Numbered from the stretch's first letter, positions 1 through 9,153 are shown. The stretch: DNA of 64,000 bases from Azotimanducus sp965199815 (GCA_965199815.1 CBDATE010000024.1:372001-436000), one strand, 5' to 3'. Program-made: numbers and translations. The notes: a model not told the origin generated them from the sequence alone.

Positions 1-629
1 TTGCGCTCGATGCGCCAGGTCGTCAGCACCTTGCCCTCCTCCCATCGCTCCAGCCAGAGGCTCGCATCGGACCTTGTTCGCACACCCAGGCCATGCCGCA
101 GGCCATTCTCGTACCAGCCAGCGAACACATCGCCCGATTCTTCGCTCTGATACCCCTCCCCCTGCCTCACACCAGCGACAAAATGACCCTCGTACACCAC
201 CTTGCCGTCACGAACGCGTTGCCCGATTCCCGTGCGTTTCCCGAATTGATACTCGCCTTGATAGTAGTTGCCGGGGTCCCAGATGTATCGGCCAACGCCA
301 TGGCGAGTACCCTCGAACCAGTCGCCAAGATAGCGGTCGCCGTTCGGCCACACATAGAGGCCCTTCCCGTGCGGCAGATCGAATTGATACGCCCCCTCAT
401 ACACGGCTCCGTGCGCCCATTCGTAACGGCCTTGCCCGTGGCGCATACCGTCGCGCATGGCACCCAGATAGCGGTCGCCATTCTCGTAGGCTCGCTCGTG
501 CCTCGTAGGCGCTTGCTCCGCGGACGCACTCTGGACGCTGCACACAGTGGCGATGCACAGGGCGAGTGCGAGATGCCCCGCCCTGCACCGTCCCCTCAGG
601 CAGAGATGCTGCACAATGGCGGACTTCAC
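1..629 (-). CDS. MORN-repeat protein, partial (runs off the left edge)
   Basis: Reading the minus strand leftwards gives an open frame with repeated MORN motifs, for example YEGAYQFDLPHGKGLYVWPN, YLGDWFEGTRHGVGRYIW and GWYENGLRHGLGV, about six repeats before the window ends. Upstream lies a hydrophobic stretch (HLALALCIATVCSVQSASA) that looks like a signal peptide, so the product is probably exported. I favour the GTG at 629, preceded by AAGGGCGA, with GTG at 614 as an alternative. No stop is in view, so the C-terminus is missing. MORN repeats usually mediate membrane or protein contacts; no specific role can be read here. The start overlaps the divergent permease gene by a few bases. Confidence 0.8.
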   Translation of the reverse strand, partial: MKSAIVQHLCLRGRCRAGHLALALCIATVCSVQSASAEQAPTRHERAYENGDRYLGAMRDGMRHGQGRYEWAHGAVYEGAYQFDLPHGKGLYVWPNGDRYLGDWFEGTRHGVGRYIWDPGNYYQGEYQFGKRTGIGQRVRDGKVVYEGHFVAGVRQGEGYQSEESGDVFAGWYENGLRHGLGVRTRSDASLWLERWEEGKVLTTWRIER

Positions 630-1481
630 TTCTCGCCCTTCACCAAGAAATTGGACTGGTTGCTCATCGCCGTCATATGCCTGTTCATCGGCGCTGTTTC
701 CGGCTTCGTTGCCGGTCTGCTTGGCGTGGGTGGCGGCCTGATCATCGTACCCGCGCTGATTCTGGTGTTCGACCTGTTCGCGTATCGCGCAGGACTGTTC
801 CCGGCCGAGGAGCTCGCCACACTGGTAGCTGTCGCGACCTCGCTCGCCTGTGTGACGGTGACCACCGGTCTGGCCGGCGCGGCGCAGCTGCGGCGAGGAC
901 AGGTACACATGCCTGCGGTGCGACTTTGGGCCCCCGGCTTGATATGCGGCAGCCTCCTGAGCGGCTTCCTGGCATCGGCATTGCCTGAAGCCGCCATTCG
1001 TGTATTCATCGCCGTGCTCGTGTTGCTCGTGGCCATTATATTGTCCACGCGCTGGGTGCCCAAACCCGGACGCGCCTTCCCGGGGCGGGTGACGAGCAGC
1101 GCCATGGGCGGATTCACCGGCTGCGTTTCCGGTATCGCCGGTATCGCCGGCGGCAACCTCATGATTCCGAGCTTTCTCTATTTCAATGTGCCCATACATT
1201 CGGCCATGGGCACCGCCTCGTTTCTCGGCCCTTGCGTAGCGCTGTTCGCTGCCCTCGGCTACGCACTGCGCGGCTGGAGCGAGACGCAAGCTGACCCGTT
1301 GATGCTCGGCTACATCCATCTGCCGGTCTTTGCGCTCATCAGCATCGCCTGCGTCGTCTTTGCGCCCATGGGAGTACGCTTCGCACACGCCAACAGCCCC
1401 GAACTCCTGCGCCGCCTGCTGTTGATTTTCCTCACCATCGCGTCTGTGCGCATGGGTCTCTCGGCATTTGATGTATTCTGA
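606..1481 (+). CDS. TauE/SafE-family membrane permease
   Basis: A 291-residue multi-spanning membrane protein. Both halves carry the family's glycine-rich motif: GFVAGLLGVGGGLIIVPALI near residues 30-50 and GFTGCVSGIAGIAGGNLMIP near residues 170-190. This matches the two-repeat architecture of TauE/SafE exporters, which move sulfite, sulfoacetate or related anions across the inner membrane. The start is taken at ATG 606 just after AGGCAGAG; ATG 573 is possible but adds only a proline-rich extension. No sulfonate genes are nearby, so the substrate is unknown. It is followed at 25 bases by fumC. Confidence 0.85.
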   Translation: MLHNGGLHFSPFTKKLDWLLIAVICLFIGAVSGFVAGLLGVGGGLIIVPALILVFDLFAYRAGLFPAEELATLVAVATSLACVTVTTGLAGAAQLRRGQVHMPAVRLWAPGLICGSLLSGFLASALPEAAIRVFIAVLVLLVAIILSTRWVPKPGRAFPGRVTSSAMGGFTGCVSGIAGIAGGNLMIPSFLYFNVPIHSAMGTASFLGPCVALFAALGYALRGWSETQADPLMLGYIHLPVFALISIACVVFAPMGVRFAHANSPELLRRLLLIFLTIASVRMGLSAFDVF

Positions 1482-1505
1482 TTCGCCCTTCGACAGAGCT
1501 GCAAA

Positions 1506-2894
1506 ATGTCTGCAAAGAGAATTGAACGAGACAGTCTCGGCGAAATCGAGGTACCCGCAGATGCGCTGTTTGGCGCACAGACCATGCGCGCGGTGCAGAA
1601 CTTCCCGATCAGCGGATTGTCCATGCCGGTCGATTTCATTCGGGCGCTTTGCCTGATCAAGAAGGCCGCCGCTCTCGCCAATCGACAACTCGGCCTGCTT
1701 GACGAAGCGCATGCCAAAGCCATCGCCAAAGCCAGTGATCAGGCCGCAAATCCTGAAGACATTGCAGCCCGGTTTCCCGTGGATGTTTTTCAGACCGGTT
1801 CCGGCACCAGTTCCAACATGAACGCCAATGAGGTAATCGCGCGCCTCGCCAGCGAGCTGAGCGGGCTCGACATCAGCCCCAATGACCATGTCAACATGAG
1901 CCAGAGCAGCAACGACACGATTCCGACTGCCATCCACGTGTCTGCCGTCATCGCCGTGTGCAGGCATTTGCTGCCGTCTCTGGAGTCCCTGAAACAGACA
2001 ATCAACGAACGCGCGGCACAGCTTGCCGGACTGACGAAAACAGGCCGCACTCACCTGATGGATGCCATGCCGATTTCGCTCCAGCAGGAACTCGCAGGCT
2101 GGGAGGCACAGGTGACGAGCAATATGGCGCGCATCACAGCCTGCCTGCCACGGCTCCTCTGCCTTGCCCAAGGCGGCACGGCGGTGGGCACGGGCATCAA
2201 TGCGCCGACTGAATTTGCGCAAGTCTTTGCTTCCGAGCTCGGCACACTCTCTGGCCACACATTCAAAACTGCCGATAACTTCTTCGAGGCGCTCGCCACT
2301 CAGGACACCGCAGTTGAGTTATCCGGTGCCTTGAAGACACTTGCGGTGAGCCTGATGAAGATCTGTAACGACCTGCGCTGGATGAACAGCGGTCCGCTCG
2401 CCGGTCTTGGTGAAATCGAACTGCCGACCCTGCAACCGGGCAGCAGCATCATGCCGGGCAAGGTCAATCCGGTAATCCCGGAATCGGTCGCCATGGTGTG
2501 TGCACAGGTAATCGGCAACGATGCCGCCATCACCATCGGCGGGCAGTCGGGCAATTTCCAGCTCAACGTTATGCTCCCGATGATTGCACACAATCTGCTG
2601 CAAAGCATTGATATTCTTGGCAATGCTTCGGCGGCACTGGGCAAGCTGGCGATTCGCGGATTCAAGGTCAAGCCGGAGGCACTCGAAGCGCCGCTCGCGA
2701 AGAACCCGATACTGGTTACCGCCCTGAATCCGGTTCTGGGCTACATGCGCGCAGCGGAAATTGCCAAGGCCGCCTATGCACAAGGGCGACCGATTCTCGA
2801 TGTGGCGGCAGAAATGACGGATCTGCCGCGCACACGCCTTGAGGAGCTGCTGGACCCCGCGCGCCTGACCAGAGGCGGCCTGGAACCCTCGTGA
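1506..2894 (+). CDS. fumC: Fumarate hydratase, class II
   Basis: A 462-residue enzyme of the fumarase/aspartase superfamily, the usual length for FumC. The conserved blocks appear in order: TGSGTSSNMNANEVIA (about residue 97), NMSQSSNDTIPTAIHV (about 130), TGRTHLMDAMPISLQQE (about 180) and the superfamily signature GSSIMPGKVNPVIPE (about 315). The reaction is reversible hydration of fumarate to L-malate in the TCA cycle, as an oxygen-stable iron-free tetramer. Aspartate ammonia-lyase is the main alternative, but the motif spelling fits FumC better. Its TGA overlaps the GTG start of the downstream dehydrogenase, so the two genes are probably translationally coupled. Confidence 0.93.
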   Translation: MSAKRIERDSLGEIEVPADALFGAQTMRAVQNFPISGLSMPVDFIRALCLIKKAAALANRQLGLLDEAHAKAIAKASDQAANPEDIAARFPVDVFQTGSGTSSNMNANEVIARLASELSGLDISPNDHVNMSQSSNDTIPTAIHVSAVIAVCRHLLPSLESLKQTINERAAQLAGLTKTGRTHLMDAMPISLQQELAGWEAQVTSNMARITACLPRLLCLAQGGTAVGTGINAPTEFAQVFASELGTLSGHTFKTADNFFEALATQDTAVELSGALKTLAVSLMKICNDLRWMNSGPLAGLGEIELPTLQPGSSIMPGKVNPVIPESVAMVCAQVIGNDAAITIGGQSGNFQLNVMLPMIAHNLLQSIDILGNASAALGKLAIRGFKVKPEALEAPLAKNPILVTALNPVLGYMRAAEIAKAAYAQGRPILDVAAEMTDLPRTRLEELLDPARLTRGGLEPS

Positions 2895-3946
2895 CGCGGG
2901 CGAAGATCATCGCCTGTTACGCGCGCCCGTCGATCGAGGAGGATCTTGGCAGCGAGTTGGCGCTGGAAAACGAAATACTCGCCGGATTCGGAGAGGTTTC
3001 GGAAATCACCCTGCGCGACGGTCGCGCCGCGTTCATCGCTGCACTCGGCGATGCGGATGCGGTGCTCACCAACCATGGGGTTGGCTTTGATGCCGAAGTC
3101 ATTTCACGCATGACGCGCTGCCGCGTTATTGCCGTGGCGGCCGTCGGTGTGGATACGGTGGACTTGCAGGCGGCGACCAAGCGTGGCCTGGTCGTCACCA
3201 ACACGCCAGATACCTTCATTGAAGAAGTGGCCGACCACACGCTCATGCTGCTGCTTGCATCTGCTCGTCGCCTTGGACATATAGCTGGCCTCGCCGCGCA
3301 GGGTCAGTGGGCGCGAGGACGTCGCCTGCTCATGCAGCTCCCGCGTCTCATGGGGCAGACTCTCGGCCTGCTCGGCTACGGCAATGCGGCGCGCGCCGTG
3401 GTGAGACGCGCCACGCCCTTTGGTCTGCGCTGCATTGCACACGACCCCTATGTCGCCGACACCGTGCTGTGTGCCGATGGCGTGGAGCCGGTAGCTTTGC
3501 GAGAACTGCTCGCGACATCCGATTATCTCTCGCTGCACACTCCGCTCAACGAAGAAACCCATCACCTGCTGAACGAGGCCGCCTTCAAGCGCATGAAAGC
3601 CAGTGCCATCCTGATCAATACCGCGCGCGGTGCGATTGTGGACGAAGTTGCGCTCGTGCAGGCGCTGGATCAGGGGGATATAGCCGGCGCAGCCCTTGAT
3701 GTGCTTGCAACCGAACCCCCGCACGGGGGCAGCCCGCTACTCGATAATCCGGACGTGATTCTGACACCGCATGTGGCATCCGCTTCAACGCGCATGCTCC
3801 CCGCCTGCCGCCAGCGTGCAGCGCGTGAGGTGGCACTGGTATTGCAAGGCAAGTGGCCCATGAACTGCGTGAATCCCGAGGTGCTCGAATCGACCGCCCT
3901 CACTCGCTGGCAGCCATACTCCACGACAAGGGGGCCAAATCGCTAA
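2891..3946 (+). CDS. D-isomer-specific 2-hydroxyacid dehydrogenase
   Basis: A 351-residue NAD(P)-dependent dehydrogenase starting at GTG 2891 inside a GTGA overlap with the fumarase stop. Visible elements are the Rossmann motif GQTLGLLGYGNAARAV (about residues 155-170), the catalytic Arg in NTARGAIVDE (about 243), Glu in LATEPP (about 273) and His in TPHVAS (about 292). That triad is standard for the SerA/glyoxylate reductase/lactate dehydrogenase family. There is no ACT regulatory domain, so a full-length SerA is unlikely. Hydroxypyruvate or glyoxylate reductase would fit, but sequence alone does not fix the substrate. A tail of about 35 residues after the catalytic domain looks non-conserved. 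Confidence 0.88.
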   Translation: MTRAKIIACYARPSIEEDLGSELALENEILAGFGEVSEITLRDGRAAFIAALGDADAVLTNHGVGFDAEVISRMTRCRVIAVAAVGVDTVDLQAATKRGLVVTNTPDTFIEEVADHTLMLLLASARRLGHIAGLAAQGQWARGRRLLMQLPRLMGQTLGLLGYGNAARAVVRRATPFGLRCIAHDPYVADTVLCADGVEPVALRELLATSDYLSLHTPLNEETHHLLNEAAFKRMKASAILINTARGAIVDEVALVQALDQGDIAGAALDVLATEPPHGGSPLLDNPDVILTPHVASASTRMLPACRQRAAREVALVLQGKWPMNCVNPEVLESTALTRWQPYSTTRGPNR

Positions 3947-3991
3947 TCACCCACATCCCCGCCCGTTTCGTCGCACTGCCGTCATTCAACC

Positions 3992-5269
3992 ATGAAGCTT
4001 GGCGGAACCACAGGAATACAGGCGGACGGACTCACGCCACGCTCGCGCAGGAATCTGCGCTGGGAACAGCTGACCGAACTTTCCCTGCCGGCAAGTTTCG
4101 CGCTGCTCGAGGGGAGTTTTTGCGCCATTCTTGCCGACAAGATGTACGGTGCGCCGGGCTGGGTGCTGGCGCTGCTTACCTCCGCGCCCATGTGGGCGAA
4201 TCTCTCCAGCATGCTCTGGCACCCCATTATTCGCGGGCTGCCCAAGATTGCCACGATTCTGGTGTTGCAGGCTGCGACTCTGGCCTGTCTCGCACTCTTT
4301 CCACTCCTGCCGGACGGCAACCTCGGCCTGCTCCTGCTGGTCTCGGCCATGGTGCTGGGCCGCCTGCTCATATCGGGCATCATCACGCTGCGCAGCGTCG
4401 TCTGGAGCCTGAACTACCACCGCGAGATACGCGCCCGCTCAACCGCCCGTCTGCACACCCTGGCCTCGCTGGTCACGGTCACTGTGGCAAGTCTGGCGAG
4501 CTGGGCGCTTGATGAAGACCCAGGCAACTTTCGCTGGCTGTACGCCGCTGGCATCCTGCCGGGGCTGGTTGGCCTCTGGTGCTTCTGGCATGTGGATGTG
4601 CCCGGCGAGCTTCGCCAGCGGGTGGAAGAACGCAAGATGCGCGAACTCGCAACCAGAAACACCATGGGCGCACTCCGCATTCTGCGCAGCGACCGGGACT
4701 ATGGGCGCTACATGCTCTACCAGTTTGTCTCCGGGGTCGCCAACATGGGTATTGAAGCGCCCATCGTCTATCTGGTGTCGAGGCAACTCGGCGCGGGCTT
4801 CCTGACCAGTATCTCGGTTACTCTGGTGATTCCGTTCGTGAGTGGCCTGCTCGCCCTGCCCTTCTGGGCGAAGTATCTGGACCGGTCACATGTAGTGCGC
4901 TTTCGTTTCGTGCAATGCCACTTCATGGTGCTGTCCATGTTCCTGCTCTGGCTGAGTGCCGAGTTGGCTTCCATCTGGGTGCTGACAATCGCCAGATTCA
5001 TCGGTGGACTGGTGCGCAGCGCCGGTGGCATTGCCTGGCAAATCGGACACAACGATTTCGCACCGCGCGCCAACCTGGCCGGCTACATGTCTCTGCATGT
5101 CACCCTGACCGGCCTGCGCGGCGCGATTGCGCCCTTCCTGTTCATGGCTCTGTACCTCGGTGTGGGCAACTGGCCGGGTCTGGATGCAATCGTGTTTCTC
5201 CTGGCCACGGGCATTGCGCTGATTGCTGCCTGGGGGTTCTGGCGGCTCAAGAGAGACCTCGGCGTGTAG
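3992..5269 (+). CDS. MFS-type transporter, substrate unknown
   Basis: A 425-residue polytopic membrane protein with roughly ten to twelve hydrophobic helices, for example ALLEGSFCAILADKMYG, GLLLLVSAMVLGRLLISGII and AIVFLLATGIALIAAWGFW. A hydrophilic loop rich in Arg and Glu (about residues 205-235) splits it into two halves, as in the major facilitator superfamily. The typical GxxxDRxGRR motif is poorly conserved, so the subfamily cannot be assigned. It follows the dehydrogenase by 45 bases on the same strand and may share its transcript. It ends 30 bases before the tRNA on the opposite strand. Confidence 0.7.
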   Translation: MKLGGTTGIQADGLTPRSRRNLRWEQLTELSLPASFALLEGSFCAILADKMYGAPGWVLALLTSAPMWANLSSMLWHPIIRGLPKIATILVLQAATLACLALFPLLPDGNLGLLLLVSAMVLGRLLISGIITLRSVVWSLNYHREIRARSTARLHTLASLVTVTVASLASWALDEDPGNFRWLYAAGILPGLVGLWCFWHVDVPGELRQRVEERKMRELATRNTMGALRILRSDRDYGRYMLYQFVSGVANMGIEAPIVYLVSRQLGAGFLTSISVTLVIPFVSGLLALPFWAKYLDRSHVVRFRFVQCHFMVLSMFLLWLSAELASIWVLTIARFIGGLVRSAGGIAWQIGHNDFAPRANLAGYMSLHVTLTGLRGAIAPFLFMALYLGVGNWPGLDAIVFLLATGIALIAAWGFWRLKRDLGV

Positions 5270-5298
5270 GGGAACCCCCAAATAACCCAAGCCTTCGT

Positions 5299-5384
5299 TG
5301 GTGCCCAGGGTGGGATTCGAACCCACACGCCACGAGGGCACAGGAACCTAAATCCTGCTTGTCTGCCAGTTCCAACACCTGGGC
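5299..5384 (-). tRNA. tRNA-Leu (anticodon UAG)
   Basis: On the minus strand the 5' arm GCCCAGG (5384 leftwards) pairs with CCTGGGC next to discriminator A and an encoded CCA (5301-5299). The anticodon stem CAGGA/TCCTG encloses loop TTTAGGT, giving anticodon TAG. A long variable arm (TGCCCTCGTGGCGT region) and TpsiC arm GTGGGTTCGAATCCCAC complete a class II leucine tRNA. It is convergent with the upstream MFS gene and divergent from the intron-containing tRNA-Leu. Confidence 0.93.
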
Positions 5385-5389
5385 TGTCG

Positions 5390-5415
5390 GGAAATTCCAT
5401 TATTCAAAGTTTACC
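5390..5415. repeat. Degenerate copy of the H1 hairpin repeat
   Basis: This sequence aligns at about 21 of 26 positions with the reverse complement of the H1 palindrome found at 9353, 28294, 30782 and 40801. It lies between the two divergent leucine tRNAs and is probably a decayed copy. Confidence 0.5.
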
Positions 5416-5463
5416 AAGTGCTATGCTGACCCTTCATGTCTGATACTGGAAAGACAAACCGAT

Positions 5464-5784
5464 GCGGGTGTGGCGGAATCGGCAGACGCAACGGACTTGC
5501 AATGTTGAGTGCAATCCGGGAAACCGGATATGTAGAACTGCTCAAATTCGGGGAACCCTTTGATATGGCAATCCCGAGCCAAGCCATGGCAAGGTACGCC
5601 ATGGAAGGTGTAGAGACTAGACGGGCAGCGCCTACCGCGCGCCCCGCGTCCGCGGGCGCGACAGGGCGAAGGGATAGTCCAGACCACAAACCCGCCAACC
5701 GGCGGCGGCGGTGAAAACCGTAGATGGTAAGAAAATCCGTTGAGCTTCAGGCTCGTGAGGGTTCAAGTCCCTCCACCCGCACCA
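5464..5784 (+). tRNA. tRNA-Leu (anticodon UAA) interrupted by a group I intron
   Basis: The 5' exon is 5464-5498 and the 3' exon 5732-5784. Joined, they give an 88-nt class II leucine tRNA: acceptor GCGGGTG/CACCCGC, discriminator A and encoded CCA (5782-5784), anticodon stem ACGGA/TCCGT with loop CTTAAAA, and TpsiC arm GAGGGTTCAAGTCCCTC. The anticodon TAA exists only after removal of the 233-nt insertion, which falls between its first and second bases. That is the site used by the classic tRNA-Leu(UAA) group I introns of cyanobacteria and plastids. The gene must therefore self-splice to give a functional tRNA. Confidence 0.93.
5499..5731 (+). ncRNA. Group I self-splicing intron (IC3-like) in tRNA-Leu
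   Basis: The 233-nt insertion begins after a 5'-exon U and ends with G (5731), the hallmarks of group I introns. Exon bases ACUU (5495-5498) can pair with GAGU (5507-5510), giving the required U-G wobble at the splice site. Conserved core segments are readable: AATCCCGAGCCAAG (P/Q region), GAGACTAGACGGGCAGCGCC (R region) and AAGGGATAGTCCAGA (S region). A GAAA-capped stem ATCCGG/CCGGAT lies near the 5' end, CCATGGC/GCCATGG in the middle, and a GC-rich stem around 5637-5660. No homing endonuclease is encoded. Confidence 0.92.
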
Positions 5785-5851
5785 GACATTCGGCACAGCG
5801 TACGAGCGAATGCGCTCGGGACCTGGTACGAGCTCGCAAGGCTCGGCTGGA

Positions 5852-7240
5852 ATGTACGCCATGAGACTGCCCTCCGTTGATTCACTCCTGAATGCGAGCT
5901 CGCTTGCGCCTCTGACAGAGCGCTATGGGCGCATGGTGGTGCGCAATGCACTGCGTGATATTCAATCCGGGCAACGCCGCGGTTCTGGCGAAGGCTGTGA
6001 CAGCAGCGAGGACTATGCGCGGGAGGCATCAGCGCGTCTCGAGCGCGCTCTGGGGAGGCGCGGCGAGCAGGTTTTCAATATGACTGGCGTTCTGTTGCAC
6101 TCGAACCTGGGACGTGCCGTACTTGATCCGGAAGTCACTGCCAGTATTGCCCGTCGCGCGGCAGGGCCGACCCTGCTGGAAATGGATGCCGACAGCGGCA
6201 AGCGAGGCGACCGCGAGAGCAGCGCCATAGCCTCTCTGCTGGCTCTGACCGGTGCTGAAGCCGGCACCATCGTCAATAACAATGCCGCTGCTGTCATGCT
6301 CGTGCTGGCAGGCGTGACAAACGCCCGCCGCAACCAGATCATCGTCTCGCGCGGTGAACTCGTCGAGATTGGCGGCAGCTTTCGGCTGCCGGATATCATG
6401 CGCGCGGCCGGTGTGAAACTGGTCGAGGCAGGTGCGACCAATGTGACCAGACCGGATGACTACGCACAGGCGATTACTGATCGTACTGCGCTTATCCTCA
6501 AGGTACACACCAGCAACTACCGTATCAGCGGCTATGCGCAAAGTACCAGCCTGCGGGCGCTGGCGAAAATCAGTGACGCTGCCCGAGTGCCCCTGTGTAT
6601 GGACCTTGGCAGCGGGTGCCTTGCGGATTTGACTCGATTTGGCCTGCCGCGTGAGCCACGCGTATCCGATGCGCTCGAGCAAGGAGCACAGCTGGTGACC
6701 TGTAGCGGTGACAAGCTCCTCGGCTCCGTGCAGGTTGGCATCATCCTTGGACGCAGCGAACTGATTGCACGTATTCGCCGTCATCCCCTGAAACGTGCGC
6801 TGCGCCTTGACAAGATCCGTCTTGCACTGTTTCAGGAAACACTCAAGGCCTGGCAGGAGCCAGCACAGCTTGCCACTCGTGTTCCGCTGTTTCGCCAGCT
6901 TGCTCGCACAACTGCCGAACTGACGGCCTCGGCGAAACATCTCAGGGATGTGTTGATGCCGCTTCTCGATGCGAAATTCACCGAGCCTTTCGCCTGCGAG
7001 GTAGCACCACACGCCTGTGAGATGGGCAGCGGCAGTATGCCGGGGGCCAACATTCCCTCGGTCGCGATCAAAATCGAATGCTCTTCCCAGGCCGCTCTCA
7101 AACGCCTCGAGGTCATGCTGCGCCACCTGCCCATCCCGGTCCTGGGACGCTTGCATGCCGGATGTCTGTGGCTTGACCTGCGCGCCGTCGAAGATCTGAC
7201 GGCGCTTCAGGAAAACCTGGAAGTGTTACGCAGCACATGA
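5852..7240 (+). CDS. selA: L-seryl-tRNA(Sec) selenium transferase
   Basis: A 462-residue PLP enzyme that converts Ser-tRNA(Sec) to Sec-tRNA(Sec) using selenophosphate, forming a large ring-shaped complex. The N-terminal MRLPSVDSLL matches the conserved start region. Strong family blocks are NMTGVLLHSNLGRAVLD, NNNAAAVMLVLA, SRGELVEIGGSFRLPDIM and TCSGDKLLGSVQVGIILG, with the PLP lysine at residue 288 counted from ATG 5852. ATG 5861 is an equally good start; earlier in-frame ATGs lie against the tRNA. The last codons overlap selB in an ATGA junction, so synthesis is coupled. Confidence 0.95.
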   Translation: MYAMRLPSVDSLLNASSLAPLTERYGRMVVRNALRDIQSGQRRGSGEGCDSSEDYAREASARLERALGRRGEQVFNMTGVLLHSNLGRAVLDPEVTASIARRAAGPTLLEMDADSGKRGDRESSAIASLLALTGAEAGTIVNNNAAAVMLVLAGVTNARRNQIIVSRGELVEIGGSFRLPDIMRAAGVKLVEAGATNVTRPDDYAQAITDRTALILKVHTSNYRISGYAQSTSLRALAKISDAARVPLCMDLGSGCLADLTRFGLPREPRVSDALEQGAQLVTCSGDKLLGSVQVGIILGRSELIARIRRHPLKRALRLDKIRLALFQETLKAWQEPAQLATRVPLFRQLARTTAELTASAKHLRDVLMPLLDAKFTEPFACEVAPHACEMGSGSMPGANIPSVAIKIECSSQAALKRLEVMLRHLPIPVLGRLHAGCLWLDLRAVEDLTALQENLEVLRST

Positions 7241-9153
7241 TCGTCACGCTTGCAGGACATGTCGATCATGGCAAGACATCTCTGGTGCGCGCACTCACCG
7301 GCGTTGACACAGACCGTCTGGAGATCGAGAAGCAGCGAGGCCTGACAATCGAGCTCGGCTTCGCTTATGGCGAATTCGACTCCGTGCGTATCGGTTTCGT
7401 TGATGTGCCTGGCCACCACAGGTTCATTCGCCAGATGATTGCCGGGGTCAGTAGCGAGCAGTTCGCCCTGCTGGTGGTAGCCGCCGATGAGGGCCCCATG
7501 CCGCAGACGCTCGAACACCTCGAGGTTCTCGAAGCCATTGGCCTGCGCAGAGGTCTGGTAGTGCTGACACGCATCGACTGTGCCGATGCCACACGCCGAC
7601 AGCAGAGTCGGGAAGCGCTTGCTCGCCTGCTCGCAGGCTCCTTTCTCGAGCACGCTCAGGTACTGAGTTGCTCGGCGCATACGGGAGAGGGTCTCGCGGC
7701 ACTTGGCAGTGCATTGGCTGCGGGCGCGAGGAGCATGCTGGAACCTGCCTCGGAATCCGTGCCAGACACGAGTGCGCGGGCAGCAGAACAGCATTTCCGC
7801 ATGTGTGTCGACCGCGCCTTCACCCTGCCGGGAGCCGGGCTCGTGGTCACCGGAGCGGTACATTCGGGTCAGCTGCAATCGGGAGACATGATTGTTTCCG
7901 GCCAGATTGATCGCAGTGCCCGAGTACGGTCGATGCGTGTGTGCGATGTCGAGGCCAGCTGTGCACGCACTGGCGACCGTGTGGCACTGAATCTCACCGG
8001 ATATGATCTCGAAGATGTGAAACGCGGTGACTGGTTGCTGACATCCGCAGACAAGACCCCCACCAGTCGAGTCAGCCTCATGTTTCGCGCTGCCAGAAAT
8101 CTGCCGCGTCCCCTGCACACATGGACTCGCGTTCATCTGCATCATGGTGCCTGGCATGGCACCGGCAGACTGACGCTGATCGATGCACAGCGTCTCGCGG
8201 CCGGGGAAGCCTGTCTGGTTGATTGCCTGCTTGACCGTCCCATACTTGCCAAGTGGGGGGACCGTCTATTGCTGCGAGATGCAGCCTCCGCATACACCCT
8301 TGGCGGCGGAGCAGTCATTGATACCTGCATCGCCGAGCGACGAGGTCGCTCACGGGGCGCATCAAGAGCCAGGTTGCTGGCCGCCCTGAGTCAGGCAGAC
8401 CCGATAGCGGCTTTGCGCTGTACGCTTGTACATACGCGTCTTGTGCCCCTGTCGGCATTTCTTGCGCTGCGCAATGTGCCCGAGTCTCTTGTGATGGAAC
8501 GCCTGTCCGCGGCCGGAATCCTTTGCCTCGATACAGAACCGCACCGCCAGCTCATACTGGCAAGCGAATATCAGAACCTGCAGGACAACATACTGAAATA
8601 CGTGGAAAAGTGGCATGTCGGGCAGCCGACTTCCCGGGGCATGTCGATCAGCATACTGCAACGGGAGGTCGCTCCGCACGGTGTACCCGACGCTCTGCTG
8701 CGACATCTCGTCGCGCATCTGGTGTCATCACGGAAACTGGCAATCCGGGCAGGCAAGCTGCATCTCCCGAGTTTTCAGGCGCACCGTACCGCAGACGAGA
8801 ATATCTTGCTTGCGGCGCTTGAGAGTGCGCCCGCGAAGGCACCGACGCTCGGCGACCTCGCAAAGCTCACGGCATTCGATGCTGCCAGGATGAAGCGGGT
8901 AGCGCAGCGACTTGAAGCCGCGGGTGAGCTCGTATTTGTGAATGACCGGCGCGTACTGACAGCAAGGACGCTTGATGCGTGTATCGAACTGGCGCACGAG
9001 CTTGACACGCAGCCGGGGTTTACCGTGCGGGAGTTCCGGGATGCCAGTGGGCAGGGGCGAAACGCCTGTATCGACATTCTTGAATATCTGGATAGGCTCG
9101 GCATGACCCGGCGCCTGGGTGACCGCAGGCATGTAAACCAGTGGCGCGGATGA
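7237..9153 (+). CDS. selB: Selenocysteine-specific translation elongation factor
   Basis: A 638-residue GTPase that delivers Sec-tRNA(Sec) to UGA codons followed by a SECIS hairpin. It has G1 GHVDHGKTSLVRALTG (residues 7-22), switch region RGLTIELGF, G3 DVPGHHRF and a divergent G4 region VVLTRIDC. EF-Tu-like barrels follow, and the C-terminal third (about residues 460-638) consists of winged-helix repeats that bind SECIS RNA. It starts at ATG 7237 in a 4-base overlap with selA. The Sec tRNA gene lies 49 bases downstream. selD (selenophosphate synthase) is not in the window and must be elsewhere. Confidence 0.95.
   Translation: MIVTLAGHVDHGKTSLVRALTGVDTDRLEIEKQRGLTIELGFAYGEFDSVRIGFVDVPGHHRFIRQMIAGVSSEQFALLVVAADEGPMPQTLEHLEVLEAIGLRRGLVVLTRIDCADATRRQQSREALARLLAGSFLEHAQVLSCSAHTGEGLAALGSALAAGARSMLEPASESVPDTSARAAEQHFRMCVDRAFTLPGAGLVVTGAVHSGQLQSGDMIVSGQIDRSARVRSMRVCDVEASCARTGDRVALNLTGYDLEDVKRGDWLLTSADKTPTSRVSLMFRAARNLPRPLHTWTRVHLHHGAWHGTGRLTLIDAQRLAAGEACLVDCLLDRPILAKWGDRLLLRDAASAYTLGGGAVIDTCIAERRGRSRGASRARLLAALSQADPIAALRCTLVHTRLVPLSAFLALRNVPESLVMERLSAAGILCLDTEPHRQLILASEYQNLQDNILKYVEKWHVGQPTSRGMSISILQREVAPHGVPDALLRHLVAHLVSSRKLAIRAGKLHLPSFQAHRTADENILLAALESAPAKAPTLGDLAKLTAFDAARMKRVAQRLEAAGELVFVNDRRVLTARTLDACIELAHELDTQPGFTVREFRDASGQGRNACIDILEYLDRLGMTRRLGDRRHVNQWRG

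Noticed and set aside
93..605. An N-terminal extension of the TauE/SafE gene back to position 93.
   Set aside because: It is antisense to clear MORN repeats and adds about 170 non-family residues. A plausible start with a ribosome site exists at 606.
7237..9153. In-frame UGA selenocysteine codons within nearby genes.
   Set aside because: All genes in the window read through without needing UGA as sense, and no SECIS-like pattern was evident.
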